Origin: Lysobacterales bacterium
GTDB lineage: Bacteria > Pseudomonadota > Gammaproteobacteria > Xanthomonadales > Xanthomonadaceae
Reading direction: 5' to 3'
Length of the DNA: 36,490 nucleotides
Assembly: GCA_015655355.1 (NCBI GenBank)
Contig: JAATFG010000087.1
Location: forward strand, 1-36,490
Within the stretch, counting starts at the first letter, position 1. Every line of letters starts with the position of its first letter. A model generated the notes under the pieces. That model was not told where the DNA came from. It did no database searches and saw only the letters and a program-made list of their open reading frames with translations. The translations under genes and the position numbers were made by a program. Shown here piece by piece: positions 35,901 through 36,490 of the stretch.

Positions 35901-36434
35901 GGCGACATCGAATTCAGGATGTCGCCCAAGCCGGCGAAATGGGGCAGCGATGCGTCGGCGCTGCCGCCGTCGCTGACCACGGGCAATGCCTTGCCCGCGC
36001 CGCTGGCCGACTTCACCGGCGCCGGCCGTGGCATCGCTTCGACGAGTGCGGCCGGCGCGAAGGCCGACGATCTGTTCGACAACACCTCGCGTACCGAAGC
36101 GGTGTTCCCCGCAGCGAAACCGGTGACGGTGACCTACGCGTTCGCCAGGACGCCGGTCGATGCGGTGAGCTTCTACACGCTCACTTCCGGCAGCAGCGGC
36201 GGCCATCCGACCGCGTGGACGCTTGAAGGCTCGAACGACGGCAAGACATGGAAGACGCTGGATCGCCGCAGCGGCGAGAATTTCGAGTGGGCGCGTTACA
36301 CGCGGCCGTTCCAGTTGGCTACGCCCGCAAAGTACCGGAACTATCGATTGGTCGTCACCGAGGCCAGCGATCCGCAGTGGTTCTCGCTGGCCGAAATCGA
36401 ATTGCTCGGTGTGTCCGCTTCGATGCCGCGGTGA
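32955..36434 (+). CDS. GH92 family lipoprotein with N-terminal beta domain and C-terminal discoidin/CBM32-like domain; catalytic-acid position is Gln
   Basis: An 1159-aa protein with a lipoprotein signal and lipobox LTGC (QFVASTVLAAALTGCATRP). A beta-rich accessory domain (~45-240) is followed by GH92 (~245-1000) with RGTNSSDSFSRGNNIPATAMP, NNGFWDTYRTEWAADALF, GGWVPRWSSPGYANLMTGTS, GDEDNGETSGWWLFAALGFYP (D898-D900, base region) and a C-terminal F5/8-type domain (~1020-1155). The motif that in most GH92 enzymes carries the catalytic acid (NEPSHH) reads SNQVAHH here, with Q856 in place of Glu. From memory, GH92 enzymes with this Gln cleave mannose-1-phosphate-6-mannose, where the leaving group needs no acid; this is inference for the present protein. 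The ATG at 32955 was chosen because it starts a perfect lipoprotein signal; a GTG at 32883 adds 24 atypical residues. Confidence 0.93.
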   Translation: MISISSSRLRWQFVASTVLAAALTGCATRPRAAEPTPASPASAKALFWSSFEAGEPQPNQDRGANALAVHASDGPDSAYTAKTLVGFTGVHSLEYGGKLADGDNGYVSRELFDVSIPVTAATELSYQVFPQFIDGDLRYPSTFVAIDLHFTDGTRLSELGARDQHGFILSPRGQGESKTLYARQWNHVQSRIGEVAAGKTIDRISLGYQAPFGAADFRGWLDDIRIDNVPVAAASKHPRDYVLTTRGTNSSDSFSRGNNIPATAMPHGFNFWAPATNAGSLSWYYEYARGNDARNLPRLQALTLSHEPSPWMGDRQTFQVMPSLAGGVPAANRADRAVPFRHENEIARPYYYGVRLDNGIHAEIAPTDHAAMFRFRFPGDDASLIFDNATDQGGLFLSPATGELTGYTDTRSGLSNGATRMYVYARFDRPVSASGKLVATDGAKDGKPRVNVPGYFRFDAGKDRTVTMRIATSLISVEQAKHNLALEIADDDNFDDVRERAQRAWDDKLGVIEVEGASADQLTTLYSNLYRLFLYPNSAHENAGSNAAPAWRHAVQSSASRNIPAGTTETQTGAAIADGKLYVNNGFWDTYRTEWAADALFAPDDTTEMIGGFLQHYRDGGWVPRWSSPGYANLMTGTSADASFADAYVKGIAGIDATAVYQALIKDAAVAPPNDNVGRKGMDVAPFIGYTPSSVNEGVSWSLENNINDYAIANMLAAMAKDPEPPLPRKRLEEESAYYRGRSLDYVHVFDPAIGFFQGRSVDGKWKSGAHDYDPEIWNHDGDYTETDGWGFAFLAPHDGQGLANLYGGRDGLARKLDGYFATPETALHPGAYGDVIHEMVEARDVRLGQLGFSNQVAHHVPWMYLYAGQPWRTQAIVRDVLSRVFIGSEIGQGYPGDEDNGETSGWWLFAALGFYPLQMGSGDLVIGSPLFTKATVHLRNGRTLTIRAPDNSRDNVYVAGVRVNGKDWNSTAIPHRLLAEGGDIEFRMSPKPAKWGSDASALPPSLTTGNALPAPLADFTGAGRGIASTSAAGAKADDLFDNTSRTEAVFPAAKPVTVTYAFARTPVDAVSFYTLTSGSSGGHPTAWTLEGSNDGKTWKTLDRRSGENFEWARYTRPFQLATPAKYRNYRLVVTEASDPQWFSLAEIELLGVSASMPR

Positions 36435-36490
36435 CTGAAGGTCACGAACCCGCAGCCGACAACCGCTCGCGTCGAACAAGCATCTGGCCC
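36435..36490. other. Intergenic tail, no feature seen
   Basis: The last 56 bases after the GH92 stop contain no recognisable gene start, terminator or repeat. Further genes of the glycan locus may lie beyond the window. Confidence 0.5.

Noticed and set aside
33324..36479. A 1051-codon minus-strand frame antisense to the second GH92
   Set aside because: A shadow frame of a high-GC gene with no recognisable domain and no ribosome-binding context.
1..36490. tRNA/rRNA genes, CRISPR arrays, insertion sequences, prophage or toxin-antitoxin modules
   Set aside because: Reading both strands showed no repeat-spacer pattern, transposase, integrase or recognisable structured RNA gene; nearly all sequence is accounted for by ordinary coding regions.

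Overview
This is a GC-rich, gene-dense chromosomal segment. It most probably comes from a member of the Xanthomonadaceae/Lysobacteraceae (Lysobacter, Luteimonas, Thermomonas or Pseudoxanthomonas type). The inference rests on the Xanthomonas/Caulobacter-style TonB-dependent receptor, a SapC protein, a receptor-linked flavin halogenase, a FimX-like signalling protein and a bactofilin/DUF6776/erpA block. All coding assignments were read from translations; no database search was run.

Layout. (1) 1-3326, + strand: purine synthesis genes purH (left end cut by the window) and purD, with a TMEM175-type channel gene between them. (2) 3386-7021, + strand: a FUSC/YccS-type membrane protein and an LplT-like MFS protein. 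(3) 10630-7082, - strand: a housekeeping operon of bactofilin, a DUF6776-type membrane protein, erpA, nudC and ampE. (4) 10846-18126, + strand: a DUF4126 membrane protein, a 1065-aa receiver/degenerate GGDEF/degenerate EAL protein, a hybrid histidine kinase with a C-terminal Hpt, and rppH, which ends in a clear intrinsic terminator shared with the convergent sapC. (5) 18201-36434: a glycan-utilisation locus for mannose-containing glycans.

The glycan locus has two arms. The left arm (- strand) is a secreted GH92 alpha-mannosidase followed by sapC. Divergent from it are a LacI-family regulator (TTG start) and an overlapping PfkB fructokinase. The right arm (+ strand) is a 1070-aa TonB-dependent receptor, a flavin-dependent tryptophan-halogenase homologue, a secreted GH2 beta-mannosidase, an AGE-family mannose isomerase/epimerase, and a 1159-aa GH92 lipoprotein with a C-terminal discoidin-like domain. 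Three copies of a 16-bp palindrome (consensus TTTGGATCGATCCAAA) lie only in the two regulatory gaps, one between GH92 and lacI and two upstream of the receptor. This suggests a single LacI regulon covering both arms.

Proposed logic (inference): the receptor imports mannosylated oligosaccharides, probably N-glycan-like since both alpha- and beta-mannosidases are present. The exported glycosidases release mannose. The cytosolic AGE enzyme converts mannose to fructose, and the PfkB kinase makes fructose-6-phosphate. The halogenase and SapC have no known place in this pathway and are the most intriguing components. The second GH92 carries Gln where other GH92 enzymes have the catalytic-acid Glu, a change linked to mannosyl-phosphate substrates. 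A terminator-like hairpin and a 23-bp inverted repeat separate the receptor from the rest of the right arm.
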